A stretch of 64,000 nt of DNA from Alteromonas sp. V450 (GTDB taxonomy: Bacteria > Pseudomonadota > Gammaproteobacteria > Enterobacterales > Alteromonadaceae), in assembly GCF_001885075.1 (NCBI RefSeq), contig NZ_MODU01000004.1:1984001-2048000 (forward strand), written 5' to 3'. The notes below the pieces were generated by a model. That model had not been told where the DNA came from. It saw only the letters and a list, made by a program, of their open reading frames with translations, and ran no database searches. This document shows, piece by piece, positions 33,717 to 43,533 of the stretch; position 1 is the stretch's first letter; each line of letters starts with the position of its first letter. The position numbers were made by a program, and so were the translations under genes.

Positions 33717-34337
33717 ATGATTTACTGTGAGTTTAGTATGCTAGGTTGCTCTTTAAAGAAACGTTATAGCCATTTTTTGAAAAACGTTCGACATATCAAA
33801 TGTGGTTTATTTTTATCGCTGTGTTTTACAATTGCAGCGGGTTGCAGTAGTCACCCCAAAGTGAACGTAGACGACGGTCAAAATTTTTCAGACATTAAAA
33901 CTTTCTATATAGAAGCGCCATTAAATTCTACCAATGCTGTGCTAGCACAACATGTGTCATCTACCATAACCAAAAATTTAATTGCTAAAGGATTAACACC
34001 GTCAACAGATAACAACGCAGATGTTTCGGTAGGTTACCTTCCATCAACCTCAACAAAAGAAGACGGCACCACCTTGAATTTAGGTTTGGGTACCGGGAGC
34101 TTTGGTCGCTCTGGGGGCATTTCGATTGGGAGTATTTTTAGCATTCCAGTTGGAGAGCAAACCACCCTTCAACAATCTCTGCAAATTGATATAGTGAAAG
34201 ATGGCAACTTTATTTATAGCGCGTCGGGGTCAATAGATTTAAAAGCGAAGGACAGTATTAGCGTCCAAAATGCTTTGGATGAACTTATCGGCACTCTGCT
34301 TGAGCAGTATCCACAGCGCAATTCGTTGAATAAATGA
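33717..34337 (+). CDS. DUF4136 lipoprotein
   Basis: The 206-residue product has a lipobox IAAGC near residue 42 and a long N-terminal stretch, so the true start may be later. The mature domain fits DUF4136: FSDIKTFYIEAPLNSTNA, ITKNLIAKGLTPSTDNNADVSVGYLPS, LGLGTGSFGRSGGISIG, and a C-terminal ASGSIDLKAKDSISVQNALDELIGTLLEQYP. The family is attached to the outer membrane in many Gram-negatives; its function is unknown. It is followed after 190 bp by the adenylate cyclase gene on the same strand. Confidence 0.78.
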   Translation: MIYCEFSMLGCSLKKRYSHFLKNVRHIKCGLFLSLCFTIAAGCSSHPKVNVDDGQNFSDIKTFYIEAPLNSTNAVLAQHVSSTITKNLIAKGLTPSTDNNADVSVGYLPSTSTKEDGTTLNLGLGTGSFGRSGGISIGSIFSIPVGEQTTLQQSLQIDIVKDGNFIYSASGSIDLKAKDSISVQNALDELIGTLLEQYPQRNSLNK

Positions 34338-34527
34338 GTAAGTCGCTGCGCCGCTCTGCTTCGTTGATAAACATCGCTTTTTGATCTTCTCTGTCGTTAA
34401 ATACGTTTGGCACATTGATTTACATGATAAACACTTAACGCAAATAATGTGTCTTGAGGTACAATATTGATCAGTGGGTGTTAAATAACGGTATGCTAGG
34501 CGCAATGAAGAAGCACAGAATACAGTG

Positions 34528-36513
34528 ATGACTGAGAATCAGCCCCTTTCAGTACAGCAAAACCTTACAATACGACTTTTACGCGTATTGAGGTATAACA
34601 AAGCTCGAATAGAGCGGGCGATTACATTGCTGCCCGACAGGAATAAACCGCTGTTTCATCTGCTTCCTTTTTTGGTGCATGTTAATCACGAGCTGCTGCC
34701 AGGCTATATTGCGCCCTCTTCAACGAATGATACTGTCCCTTTCGGTATAAACAATTATTCGTTTAGACCTGATATTCAAAAATCTTTTCTAGACTGTTTT
34801 CCACAGCACCGCGACCTTATCAGTGATATTAAAAAGATTTGGCCTCGCCAGCGGGCTATTGAGTCTCTGGTATTGATGGGCAGCGTTGGCACTATTGCGC
34901 AAACTGAGCATTCTGATTTTGATTACTGGCTGTGCATCGACACAAAGCAATTCTCTGAACAAGCAATTAACTTGCTTCAAGAAAAACTCAACGCAATTGA
35001 AGCCTGGGCCGACGAACACTTTGGCGTTGAAGTCCACTTTTTCTTATCTGATATCGAAAAGGTAAAGCAGAATGATTTCGGTGTAGCAGAGGGAGAGAGT
35101 GCTGGCTCGGCTCAATCGTTGTTTCTCAAAGCTGAATTTTATACCACGAATATCGTCGTTGCAGGGAAAGCCCCTTTTTGGTGGTTAACACCTGAAAAAA
35201 CTGCTGAAAAACAATACAACGCAATACTTAATAGTCTTGAGCGAGGTGGTTCGCCAGACGCAGACTGGTTTATGGATTTGGGCAACCTGGAAAAACTGGA
35301 TGCGAGTGAATTATTTGGCGCTGCCATTTGGCAGCTTGGCAAAGCAATGGATTCTCCCTTTAAATCCGTGCTAAAAATGGCCAAACTTGAGGTGTACCTA
35401 GCAAATATTGAAAACGGCACGCCACTTTGTAACTTATTAAAAAAACACGTGCATCAAGGCTCTGAGGCGCCTGGTTTCATTTCAGATATTGACCCCTACG
35501 CATTAATGTTTGATGAACTGATAGAACATTATAAAGAATATGGCCAACCGGAAGATATTCTCGTTCTGCAGCAGTGTTTATATTTAAAGTGTCAATGTCC
35601 ACTAAGCCAACCGCTGTTTGAAGGCGAGCGACCTAATTTCAAACGCAAAATCATTGCCTCTTATGCCAGAAAATGGGGATGGAACAAGAAAACGCTGCAT
35701 CACTTGGATAACATCCAAGATTGGAATTTTCATGAAAGGGTTCAACTAAGCAGAAGGATCCATCGCTTTTTATTGAAATGCTATCGCAGGATTTCAGGCG
35801 AACTCAATCACCACAAACAAGTAATGGATGAAAAAGACATGACCGTGCTTGGCCGCAGATTGAGTACGTTTTATGGCAAAAAAGCCGACAAGGTTGAGTT
35901 TTTACGACGCGCCTTTGACGAAAGTTTGTATTGTGAGACCGTCACTATATCAATGAAACTTCTAAAAAATGGCGATGAGATATGGACAGCTTATGCTGGC
36001 GACCTTCTCAGTAAATCTGGAATTATAGAGAAATCGCAGAAGATCACCCAAGCATCTGATGCCATCTCACTGATGGTCTGGTGTGTGTCGAGCAGGATCA
36101 TAGATACAAAAAGCAAGGTACATCTCGACTACAATTACACCGAAGTAAGCGAATTAGATTTGAACGACTTACTTAAACATTTATGCAAATACTTTCCGCC
36201 TGTGAAAGTTTCTGCGTTACCTCGCAACGACCTACTCTCTGCAGAGCGCATAACAACATGTATGGCGATAGTGAACTTTTCTACGCTACGGCAAAAACCC
36301 ACAGTAGAAGAAACAACATTGCTTTATCGTACCTCTTGGGGAGAGACCTTCATCAAAAAAGAGCGAGACGCGCTTGATGAGCTTTGGTACGACTTGCAGG
36401 AAGTAACCCCGCCCCCCTCCTGCTTTGTGATGGTGCCAAGAGGTAACCAACAATCTCGTATATTAGGAGAGTTTATTGAAAGTAGTGACGTTAAATTCAC
36501 CGTATTGTATTAA
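34528..36513 (+). CDS. Class I adenylate cyclase, C-terminally short
   Basis: Class I cyclases make cAMP from ATP. The 661-residue protein starts at the ATG at 34528, just after a GTG. Its first 420 residues follow E. coli CyaA (848 residues): FHLLPFLVHVNHELLPGYI, the nucleotidyltransferase core VLMGSVGTIAQTEHSDFDYWLC near residue 112, FGVEVHFFLSD, GESAGSAQSLFLKAEFY, FGAAIWQLGKAMDSPFKSVLKMAKLE, DIDPYALMFDELIEHY. The last 240 residues only partly resemble CyaA, and the glucose-regulated C-terminal region is missing. It may be a second cyclase without that regulation. Confidence 0.75.
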   Translation: MTENQPLSVQQNLTIRLLRVLRYNKARIERAITLLPDRNKPLFHLLPFLVHVNHELLPGYIAPSSTNDTVPFGINNYSFRPDIQKSFLDCFPQHRDLISDIKKIWPRQRAIESLVLMGSVGTIAQTEHSDFDYWLCIDTKQFSEQAINLLQEKLNAIEAWADEHFGVEVHFFLSDIEKVKQNDFGVAEGESAGSAQSLFLKAEFYTTNIVVAGKAPFWWLTPEKTAEKQYNAILNSLERGGSPDADWFMDLGNLEKLDASELFGAAIWQLGKAMDSPFKSVLKMAKLEVYLANIENGTPLCNLLKKHVHQGSEAPGFISDIDPYALMFDELIEHYKEYGQPEDILVLQQCLYLKCQCPLSQPLFEGERPNFKRKIIASYARKWGWNKKTLHHLDNIQDWNFHERVQLSRRIHRFLLKCYRRISGELNHHKQVMDEKDMTVLGRRLSTFYGKKADKVEFLRRAFDESLYCETVTISMKLLKNGDEIWTAYAGDLLSKSGIIEKSQKITQASDAISLMVWCVSSRIIDTKSKVHLDYNYTEVSELDLNDLLKHLCKYFPPVKVSALPRNDLLSAERITTCMAIVNFSTLRQKPTVEETTLLYRTSWGETFIKKERDALDELWYDLQEVTPPPSCFVMVPRGNQQSRILGEFIESSDVKFTVLY

Positions 36514-36707
36514 TTATAATCTCCTATTTTTACAAGTTAAATTTAGCCTACGGCATTGAAATTTGTAATAGCTTGTCGAACATTCAGCACCGCCTGTCCA
36601 AACACTTTTTTTATGACACTTTCAGCAGCCTTTTCTGCGCACACTATAAAACGTAGCGGCAATAAACCGTCATCTACATCGATGTAATAAAAAACTTGCA
36701 GTTTTGA

Positions 36708-36748
36708 ATTACAAGTGTAATCTTAAACAAATAGACTACAACTGTAAT
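36708..36748 (+). promoter_or_regulatory. Two BlaI/MecI-type operators
   Basis: ATTACAAGTGTAAT (36708-36721) and ACTACAACTGTAAT (36735-36748) share the TACA-N2-TGTA pattern of BlaI/MecI operators and lie directly upstream of the BlaI-like gene. A further TACATCGATGTA palindrome is at 36675-36686 with a different spacer. Confidence 0.78.
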
Positions 36749-36770
36749 CCAAATTTAAGGCGTCATCACT

Positions 36771-37163
36771 ATGAGCAATCACGTCGACAAACCCGACATT
36801 TCAAACGCAGAATTTGACGTACTAGACGTACTGTGGGACGACCACCCGGCCACGTCAAGTGAGGTTATTGCACGCCTCAATGACAAAAAAGATTGGCACG
36901 AAAAAACCGTGAAAACCTTGTTAGGCCGTTTGGTAAAAAAAGAGGTTTTAGGCTTCGAAAAACAGCAGCGTCAGTACTTGTACTACCCACTTATCGCTCG
37001 CGAAGATTACACCAAAAAAGAAACAACAAGTTTTGTTAGTCGATTGTTCAAAGGAAAAATCGCCCCGATGGTTGCCGGTTTTGCCAATCAAAACTCGCTC
37101 TCTAAACAGGATGTAAACGAGCTTAAAGCACTTATTCAGGAATGGGAGAAAAACAATGATTGA
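36771..37163 (+). CDS. BlaI/MecI/CopY-family repressor
   Basis: The 130-residue winged-helix repressor has the family layout: ISNAEFDVLDVLWDDHPATSSEVIARLNDKKDWHEKTVKTLLGRLVKKEVLGFEKQQRQYLYYPLI spans about residues 9-75. The C-terminal dimerisation helices (SRLFKGKIAPMVAGFANQNSLSKQDVNELKALIQEWEK) follow. Relatives are cleaved by a membrane peptidase on a signal. Two TACA-N2-TGTA sites lie directly upstream, so it probably represses its own operon. Its last codons overlap the M56 peptidase gene by 8 bp. Confidence 0.88.
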   Translation: MSNHVDKPDISNAEFDVLDVLWDDHPATSSEVIARLNDKKDWHEKTVKTLLGRLVKKEVLGFEKQQRQYLYYPLIAREDYTKKETTSFVSRLFKGKIAPMVAGFANQNSLSKQDVNELKALIQEWEKNND

Positions 37164-38352
37164 ATGGATCATTGCCCAACAAGGTATCTTATCGTTAACA
37201 CTGGTTTTGTTAGTTGCTTCAGAGCATTTTTTTACGTCTAAGTTAGGCGTTTCACTGATGTATAAACTGTGGGCTTTGGTGCCTTGTTGTTTGCTAGTTA
37301 ATAACCTTCCAATGTCACTTGTTAGCATTCCAGCAAACCATATCACTCATTACATTGTGGGCGTGAAACCCATGGTAAACAACGTTGAAATAGAAGCTTG
37401 GCTTACCCTCTGGCTAATAGGTGCATGTATGATTGCCAGCTATATTTTGGTGCACCATATTACAACTTGGGCTTCAATTGGAAAACGTCGCGCCCTACAC
37501 ATCAATGCTTACTATTCGAGTAAAGCCACCACGCCAATGCTTTTTGGGTTTATTGCGCCTAAAGTACTTATTCCTTTTTCATTTAAAAGTACGTTTTCAA
37601 AGCAGCAACAGGCCATGGTGTTAGAACACGAAAACGTTCACCGCAAGCACTACGATCACGTATGGAATGCGCTCGCGCTAGCTATCGCCATTGTATTTTG
37701 GTTTAACCCGTTCGTTTGGCTAGCGCTGAAATCTTTCAGGATAAATCAAGAACTGGCTTGCGACCGCGCAGTACTGAAAAACAAAACTGAAAACGAAAAG
37801 CTAATTTATGCAAAAGCACTTGTGCAGTGTGCCGAGCATTGTTCAAACGCCCTGCATTACAAACCAGGGCTTTACCTTTCCTTTGGAGAAAAAAACACTA
37901 TGATCAAACGGTTAAACGCGATAAAGCAACCTGTACATACCAATAGAATACTGGCCATTACTGCGGTTTCTATTGCCGCACTACTTACCATTAACACCGC
38001 ACTTGCCAACGTGCCTCCTCCTCCCCCGAAGCCTGAAGCCAAAACGGGCAAAGCAAACATAAATGAAGCTACCCCCATTGTGCACATTTCGCCTATTTAT
38101 CCTACACAGGCGGCAAAAGAAGATATTGAAGGGTTTGTCGTACTGTCTTTCGACATTACAGAAACAGGCACCACCGATAACCTTTCGATAGTAAAATCAG
38201 AGCCGACTGGCGTATTCGATGAAAGTGCTAAAATTGCCTTAGAACAGTGGAAATACAAACCACGTATTCAGGGCGGCAAAGGCGTAAGACAAACCGGACT
38301 TTTAGTACAAATGGACTTTAAACTAGACAGTTCAGATAACACTAATGACTAA
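37156..38352 (+). CDS. M56 (BlaR1-type) peptidase with C-terminal TonB domain
   Basis: The 398-residue protein combines an M56 integral-membrane peptidase with a TonB-type C-terminus. Four N-terminal hydrophobic segments precede the zinc motif LEHENVHRKHYDH (HExxH near residue 156), followed by FNPFVWLALKSFRINQELACDRAVL. A transmembrane segment (ILAITAVSIAALLTINTALAN) then leads to a proline-rich linker (VPPPPPKPEAK) and a TonB-like domain (HISPIYPTQAAKEDIEGFVVLSFDITETG, EQWKYKPRI). It presumably cleaves the BlaI-like repressor. The sensor domain of BlaR1 is replaced, so the signal may differ. Confidence 0.85.
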   Translation: MIEWIIAQQGILSLTLVLLVASEHFFTSKLGVSLMYKLWALVPCCLLVNNLPMSLVSIPANHITHYIVGVKPMVNNVEIEAWLTLWLIGACMIASYILVHHITTWASIGKRRALHINAYYSSKATTPMLFGFIAPKVLIPFSFKSTFSKQQQAMVLEHENVHRKHYDHVWNALALAIAIVFWFNPFVWLALKSFRINQELACDRAVLKNKTENEKLIYAKALVQCAEHCSNALHYKPGLYLSFGEKNTMIKRLNAIKQPVHTNRILAITAVSIAALLTINTALANVPPPPPKPEAKTGKANINEATPIVHISPIYPTQAAKEDIEGFVVLSFDITETGTTDNLSIVKSEPTGVFDESAKIALEQWKYKPRIQGGKGVRQTGLLVQMDFKLDSSDNTND

Positions 38353-38412
38353 ACGTAAGCAAATAATGTTGCGGTAAATCCCTTTCAATAGTGAGTTTAC
38401 CCTTCACAGAAT

Positions 38413-38441
38413 ACTAAGGGGAGCATAATGCTCCTTTTAGT
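38413..38441 (+). terminator. Terminator after the BlaI/M56 operon
   Basis: ACTAAGGGGAGCA and TGCTCCTTTTAGT pair (with two G-T pairs) and are followed by GTTTTGTC. The rest of the 350-bp gap shows no gene. Confidence 0.68.
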
Positions 38442-38703
38442 GTTTTGTCTAATTGACTTAATTGCTGGGTACTTCAAACTATCTATCGTCTACCCAAAGG
38501 GGGCGATAATGCGTCTTACGCGTCTTTACATTTCTACTAAAGAAATCAGCGCTTCACTGCGGTAGAATGTGAGTATTCACATACCTTAAAACTTCTAATA
38601 TATGGAAAGTTTAGATAGTCGATAACACAGTGTTGTCGATTATTTGCATTCGCTTTACACCACGTAAGCGATTTACTTTAGGTGTACTACAAGGAAATTT
38701 ATT

Positions 38704-39294
38704 ATGTATCGTTTCGCTTTAGCTCCAGCAGTGCTTGCACTTACATTTTTTACGGCAAACGCACAGGCGAATATCGACCAGCTAAAAGGCCTTTTAGGCG
38801 ATAAAAAAACACCGTCGACGGTAACGTCAACAAGTTTAACTGATATGGCAAGCAATGCCGTGTCTGGCGTCGATTTAGCAAGCTTGGTTGGTGTAGTTTC
38901 TGACAATCTCAACATTACTGAAACACAGTCAGAAGGCGGCATTGCATCTATTATGAACTATGTTCAAGGCAATCTCTCCGGTGCTGACTATAAGCAACTG
39001 GCAAGTAGTATCCCTGGTATAAATAGCTTGCTTGAGAATGTGCCTGCACTTAGTAGCGATCCTGCCGCAAGCAAGAGCTCGTCACTATCAGGTTTACTGA
39101 ATAAAGCGTCTGAATATAGTACCACGCTAAAATCTGTGAACGATTTAAAACAACAGTTTGAAGCACTCGGATTATCCACAGATATGATTGCCAGCGTTGC
39201 TACTCAAATCAGTAAATACTTGAATGTAAATGCTGATGAAAAAACGCAAGCATTATTTAAGTCTGGCCTAGATAATTTACTAACCGCACTGTAA
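38704..39294 (+). CDS. Exported DUF2780 protein
   Basis: The 196-residue protein has a signal peptide ending at ANAQA. The mature part matches DUF2780: LVGVVSDNLNITETQSEGGIASIMNYVQGNLSGADYKQLASSIPGINSLLENV near residues 60-115, then LNKASEYSTTLKSVNDLKQQFEALGLSTDMI. Family function is unknown. CAAGGAAAT precedes the ATG. It is monocistronic, bounded by a terminator on each side. Confidence 0.75.
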   Translation: MYRFALAPAVLALTFFTANAQANIDQLKGLLGDKKTPSTVTSTSLTDMASNAVSGVDLASLVGVVSDNLNITETQSEGGIASIMNYVQGNLSGADYKQLASSIPGINSLLENVPALSSDPAASKSSSLSGLLNKASEYSTTLKSVNDLKQQFEALGLSTDMIASVATQISKYLNVNADEKTQALFKSGLDNLLTAL

Positions 39295-39303
39295 TGTATT
39301 GAA

Positions 39304-39345
39304 CGGCGTGTTGATGTTTGTAATATAGTCATCATCGACACGCCG
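39304..39345 (+). terminator. Hairpin after the DUF2780 gene
   Basis: CGGCGTGT (39304-39311) and ACACGCCG (39338-39345) are perfect complements; TGATG and CATCA extend the stem inward. GTGCTTTTGC follows. Confidence 0.6.
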
Positions 39346-39425
39346 ACGTGCTTTTGCTCGGCGCTACATTTTCTAGTAGCAGTCTTGTTCATCTTTTCAT
39401 ACTTTTATACGCATCCTAAACGCCT

Positions 39426-42400
39426 ATGCAAAATGTAATGTCTTGGTTTTCAGCCAAGCCCAAATGGTTTCGGCTTTCTACTTATCTAGTTCTCATCTAC
39501 CTTATTTACTCACTGCTTATTGGCGTAGTTACCCCTGCGGTGTTAAAGGCGAAGTTACCCAACATAGTAAAAGAAAGCACGGGAAGAGATGCAGCAGTTG
39601 AAAATATTGCAATAAACCCTTTTCTTTTAAAAATAGACGTTACTGATTTTGTTATTTTCTCTGATACGCATTATTCAAATAAAGACAGTGACAACGCTGC
39701 CCTGCATGCCCAAAAAAATCGGTTTCTTAGCGTAGGCCACATATCGTTAGACGTTGGTTTCTGGCAATCAATTTTTACCTTCACGCCGGCCGTAGAATCA
39801 CTCGCCATAGACGAGCCTTTTATTTCGGTTGCGCGATTAAATGCAAGTAAAAATGTACAAACATTCAACTTTTCTGACATTCTCACACACGCAGAAAAAC
39901 GTAGTACGAAAGCCGCCACAGAGCCTGAAAATAGTGATAAAGGACAAATTCCAAGAATTACCTTACAGGATTTTGCACTTAAGCATGGACGAGTAGTTAT
40001 TGAAGACAAAGTAACCGGTACGTTGCTTGATTACCCAGAGTTAAGCATTCATCTTCAAGATTTAGATACTCACGCCCTGATCAGTGCAAGCAAGTTAGGC
40101 AACAAAAACGCCAAACCTGATAACGAAAACAGTGAAAGTGATGAGTCGAAAAGTAAATTGGCGTTCAACCAATATCAGTTTAACTTGCTCACCGCAGAGA
40201 AAGGGAATATTGCCATTAATGGCGAATTTCAGTTGTCACCGCTGAAAGTGACCACTGACATTGCAATAAACAATGTTGCGCTTACGCCGCTTTGGTCACT
40301 TTCGAAAGACTTCATTGAGGCGGACTTAGTAGACGGTAAGGTGAGTTTGAGCCTACACGCTGAACTTTTTGAACAAGATACCACCTTCCAGTTTATTGTA
40401 GCGCGCGGCGAATTAGCCGTGAACAACCTTACGTTTAATGCCGGCTCTTCACATAGCACTCACGACTCCACTAGCCCTTCGCATGAAATACTTACCATAC
40501 CCGCATTTACCATTCACGACATAAACGTAAACGGATTAGAACAGCGAGTGAGTATTGCTGAAGTTGCCATAGACAACGTTCGAATGTCGGCACAATTTGA
40601 TAAGTCAGGGCTTGACCTACAGCGTCTGTTTAGCCCGAAAAGTTCGGCGGCGGGCGTAACACCTTCAACGACCACCACAAACGCAGCGCCACATTCTGAA
40701 GTAGAGCATGAAGCCCATGTTGTTGTAAACGACACCTCAAACACACCGGCGCAAGACGCCGTGTGGTATGTTGAATTAAACCAGTTTGAATTCAACAACG
40801 GTAGTATAAACCTGATAGAGCGCGGCGTAAGTGACGGCATTTATTACAATATCAGCAACATCGATATAAAAAGCGGCAAAGTTACAACAGATTTTTCTCA
40901 ACCTATTTCCTACGATACCAGTTTACACGTCTCTGCCGATCCACTGGCGTTTAGCGATACACCGAAAGGCCTACTGCGCAGTAGCGGAAGCGTAATAATA
41001 GCGGAGCAAAGCGTTACCGGCACAGCAACAATAGAGCAACTGCTGTTAAATCAATTTCAGCATTACGTGTCCCCTTATGCAAACATTACCCTTGAAGGCG
41101 GCATATTTAACTTAGATGCTAAGTTTGCTGCGTCATTTAACAACGCGTCACATCAAGGAAACATCGACGCACTAAACGTTAAGGTGAATACCAATGTTAC
41201 TGACTTAAGCATACTGGATAACGCCGGTACCCCCTTATTACAATGGCAGGCGTTAAGCGCAGATGACATTGAATTTGACCACGCATCGAACCTGCTAAGT
41301 GTTGACAATATCCGACTTCAGGCGCCATTCGCACGACTCGTTATCGATGACGCTAAACAAACCAATGTGAGTAAGCTTATAGTCGCGTTACCAAACAGTA
41401 CCAATGCGGATAAGCAAGCTCAAAATAGTAAAGAAGCACACACCGAAGCTACATCAAAAACTTCAACCACAAACGCGCCTTTAGACACTGGAGCAACGCC
41501 TTCACAGGCCAAACCGCTGGCCATTGCAGTTAACGCCATATCAATTGAAAACGGTAAAGCGTATTTTGCTGATCACTCTTTAGCACCTAAGTTCGCATCT
41601 ACTATAGACAGTTTGAATGGCAAGGTATCAGGTATCGACTCATCCTCAATGTCTCCAGCTATTGTCGACATCACTGGAAAGATAGACAACTATGCGCCAG
41701 TCGAACTGGCAGGCACTATTCACCCGCTAAAAAGTGATAGAGATCTGGATTTACGATTTTCCGTAAAAGGGGCCGAGCTCACGTCGGTTAACCCTTACTC
41801 TGGCACCTATATGGGCTATTACATAGACAAGGGACTATTGTCGTTGGTTATGCAATATAAACTCAACGGAAATGCGCTAGAAGGTAAGAACAATGTAGTT
41901 ATCGACCAGCTCACATTGGGCAAAAAATCGGACTCTGATCAGGCGTTAAGTTTACCACTTGGGCTTGCCATAGCGCTGTTAGAAGACAGCAACGGCGTTA
42001 TTGATTTAGGTTTGGATGTGTCGGGCGATGTAGATAGCCCAGACTTCAGCTTTGGCTCTATTATCCTCAATGCTATTGGTAATATCATCACCAAAGCTGT
42101 TACCGCGCCCTTTTCGCTATTGGCAGACCTGGTTGGCAGTGATGATGAGCTCGACAGCGTTGAATTTGCCTTTGGTGAAATAACACTTAACACCAACGCT
42201 CAGAATAAACTGAACACCCTTGCAAGGGCCCTTAAAAAACGTCCTGGCTTAAGGGTAAATATAGAAGGTACGGTCAACGCTATGTCTGATGCCATTGCGT
42301 TAGCACAACGTCAGTTAAATACTACGCTATTAACAAAAAGCGGGCTTATTCATTCACCTAGTGCATCCACCAATGCTCAGTTAAGTCAAAACAATGCGGT

Positions 42401-42854
42401 TGATAGTCAAAATAGCAGCACTCAGACAAGTACCATAACCGGCAGCAATATTCCATTAGAAGGCCCGTTAGCTGATGCGCTTCTGTCGTACTATATCGAG
42501 ATTTTCACACCAGACCTTAACCTTGAATTTGAAAACATGGTGGCGCAGCTTTACCCTGAACTCGCAAATTCGGATAAAGACCAAAGCCCAAATAGTACTC
42601 AAGACAGCAAACAACGTATCAACGAAGAAAGCGTAAATCGAGCCTTAAGCGTTGCGCGATACAACAAATTGCGCAATAGCATCGATGTTCCAGAAAGTGA
42701 ATTAGTTCAACTGGCTGATGCACGTAGTAAAATGGTTAAACGTTATTTAGCGAATGAAGCTGCAATTGAAGCCAATCGTTTATTCTTGATAAACACTCAG
42801 CACGACTTACATACAGAATTTAGCGGTGTTGCGTTAACCCTTGAGGCGAATTAA
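39426..42854 (+). CDS. Large DUF748 / AsmA-like envelope protein
   Basis: The 1142-residue protein has one N-terminal transmembrane segment (LSTYLVLIYLIYSLLIGVVTPAVL, about 17-40) followed by a periplasmic body. It fits DUF748: AKLPNIVKESTGRDAAVENIAINPFLLKIDVTDF near residue 43 and the later core ELTSVNPYSGTYMGYYIDKGLLSLVMQYKLNGNALEGKNNVVIDQL near residue 785, then SLPLGLAIALLEDSNGVIDLGLDVSGDVDSPDFSFG. AsmA-like proteins form long hydrophobic channels for phospholipid transport between membranes; whether DUF748 does the same is inferred. Low-complexity Ser/Thr/Asn linkers lie near residues 400-440 and 670-700. It is monocistronic. Confidence 0.85.
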   Translation: MQNVMSWFSAKPKWFRLSTYLVLIYLIYSLLIGVVTPAVLKAKLPNIVKESTGRDAAVENIAINPFLLKIDVTDFVIFSDTHYSNKDSDNAALHAQKNRFLSVGHISLDVGFWQSIFTFTPAVESLAIDEPFISVARLNASKNVQTFNFSDILTHAEKRSTKAATEPENSDKGQIPRITLQDFALKHGRVVIEDKVTGTLLDYPELSIHLQDLDTHALISASKLGNKNAKPDNENSESDESKSKLAFNQYQFNLLTAEKGNIAINGEFQLSPLKVTTDIAINNVALTPLWSLSKDFIEADLVDGKVSLSLHAELFEQDTTFQFIVARGELAVNNLTFNAGSSHSTHDSTSPSHEILTIPAFTIHDINVNGLEQRVSIAEVAIDNVRMSAQFDKSGLDLQRLFSPKSSAAGVTPSTTTTNAAPHSEVEHEAHVVVNDTSNTPAQDAVWYVELNQFEFNNGSINLIERGVSDGIYYNISNIDIKSGKVTTDFSQPISYDTSLHVSADPLAFSDTPKGLLRSSGSVIIAEQSVTGTATIEQLLLNQFQHYVSPYANITLEGGIFNLDAKFAASFNNASHQGNIDALNVKVNTNVTDLSILDNAGTPLLQWQALSADDIEFDHASNLLSVDNIRLQAPFARLVIDDAKQTNVSKLIVALPNSTNADKQAQNSKEAHTEATSKTSTTNAPLDTGATPSQAKPLAIAVNAISIENGKAYFADHSLAPKFASTIDSLNGKVSGIDSSSMSPAIVDITGKIDNYAPVELAGTIHPLKSDRDLDLRFSVKGAELTSVNPYSGTYMGYYIDKGLLSLVMQYKLNGNALEGKNNVVIDQLTLGKKSDSDQALSLPLGLAIALLEDSNGVIDLGLDVSGDVDSPDFSFGSIILNAIGNIITKAVTAPFSLLADLVGSDDELDSVEFAFGEITLNTNAQNKLNTLARALKKRPGLRVNIEGTVNAMSDAIALAQRQLNTTLLTKSGLIHSPSASTNAQLSQNNAVDSQNSSTQTSTITGSNIPLEGPLADALLSYYIEIFTPDLNLEFENMVAQLYPELANSDKDQSPNSTQDSKQRINEESVNRALSVARYNKLRNSIDVPESELVQLADARSKMVKRYLANEAAIEANRLFLINTQHDLHTEFSGVALTLEAN

Positions 42855-42876
42855 CACTCATCTGCATAGTTCATAT

Positions 42877-42910
42877 AAGAGGTAGCTCGTTTTACTGGGC
42901 TACCTCTTTT
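42877..42910. terminator. Bidirectional terminator
   Basis: AAGAGGTAGC and GCTACCTCTT form a perfect 10-bp stem with a 14-nt loop and TT follows; it serves the DUF748 gene and probably the convergent glyoxalase gene. Confidence 0.78.
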
Positions 42911-42975
42911 GAACGTTTCATACTTTACTTGGTAGAGCGCAATAATTAACCCACAAGAATGCGTTAACTTCTACC

Positions 42976-43533
42976 CTATTTCTTCAGATGCGGAGCGCAG
43001 GTTGCAGATACATTGGCCGCATTAAAAATTTCAATCCAGTAGCCGTCTGGATCCTTAATAAATGCGATACCCTTCATAGAACCATCGTTAAGTCCTTTCT
43101 GAAAAGGGACGTCTAACGATGCAAATCGTGCACATGCGGCGTCGGCATCAGGTACATGAAAACCAATGTGCCCAAACCCCTTAGGCTCGGTATTACCGTT
43201 GTGGTAGCTCGCAGTTTCAGGTGTATCATCCCAATTGTGCGTTAACTCTAACATAGCGGGGCGACCAAAAGTTTGCTGAGTACGTGTATCCACATCGTCA
43301 CAAATATCAGAAAAGTCATCACCTGCAGCTAGAAAATAAAGGCTAAACCTCATGTCTTCAAAGTCTAGACGCTTAATGAGCGTCATCCCCATAACACGTG
43401 TGTAGAAATCTAGCGAGCGCTTGGGATCGGCAATGCGCAGCATAGTTTGATTAAACACAAACCCTTGCGTGGCAGCATCTTTTTCTTCATACAGGCCTTC
43501 GGCCTTATCGAAATGTCGGCTCATAATCGTCAT
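42976..43533 (-). CDS. gloA: Lactoylglutathione lyase (glyoxalase I)
   Basis: GloA turns the hemithioacetal of methylglyoxal and glutathione into S-lactoylglutathione. The 185-residue protein is of the longer, eukaryote-like type: FVFNQTMLRIADPKRSLDFYTRVMGMTLIKRLDFEDMRFSLYFLA at residues 25-69, then AMLELTHNWDDTP and KGFGHIGFHVPDADAACARF, with metal ligands Q/H and E (QTM, LELT, HIGF, YWIEIF). The insert relative to the short bacterial enzymes is visible. An alternative ATG lies three codons inside. Confidence 0.9.
   Translation of the reverse strand: MTIMSRHFDKAEGLYEEKDAATQGFVFNQTMLRIADPKRSLDFYTRVMGMTLIKRLDFEDMRFSLYFLAAGDDFSDICDDVDTRTQQTFGRPAMLELTHNWDDTPETASYHNGNTEPKGFGHIGFHVPDADAACARFASLDVPFQKGLNDGSMKGIAFIKDPDGYWIEIFNAANVSATCAPHLKK

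Noticed and set aside
36948..37346. 132-codon minus-strand frame spanning the BlaI/M56 junction
   Set aside because: It is antisense to two well-supported genes that overlap there and has no ribosome-binding site or domain.
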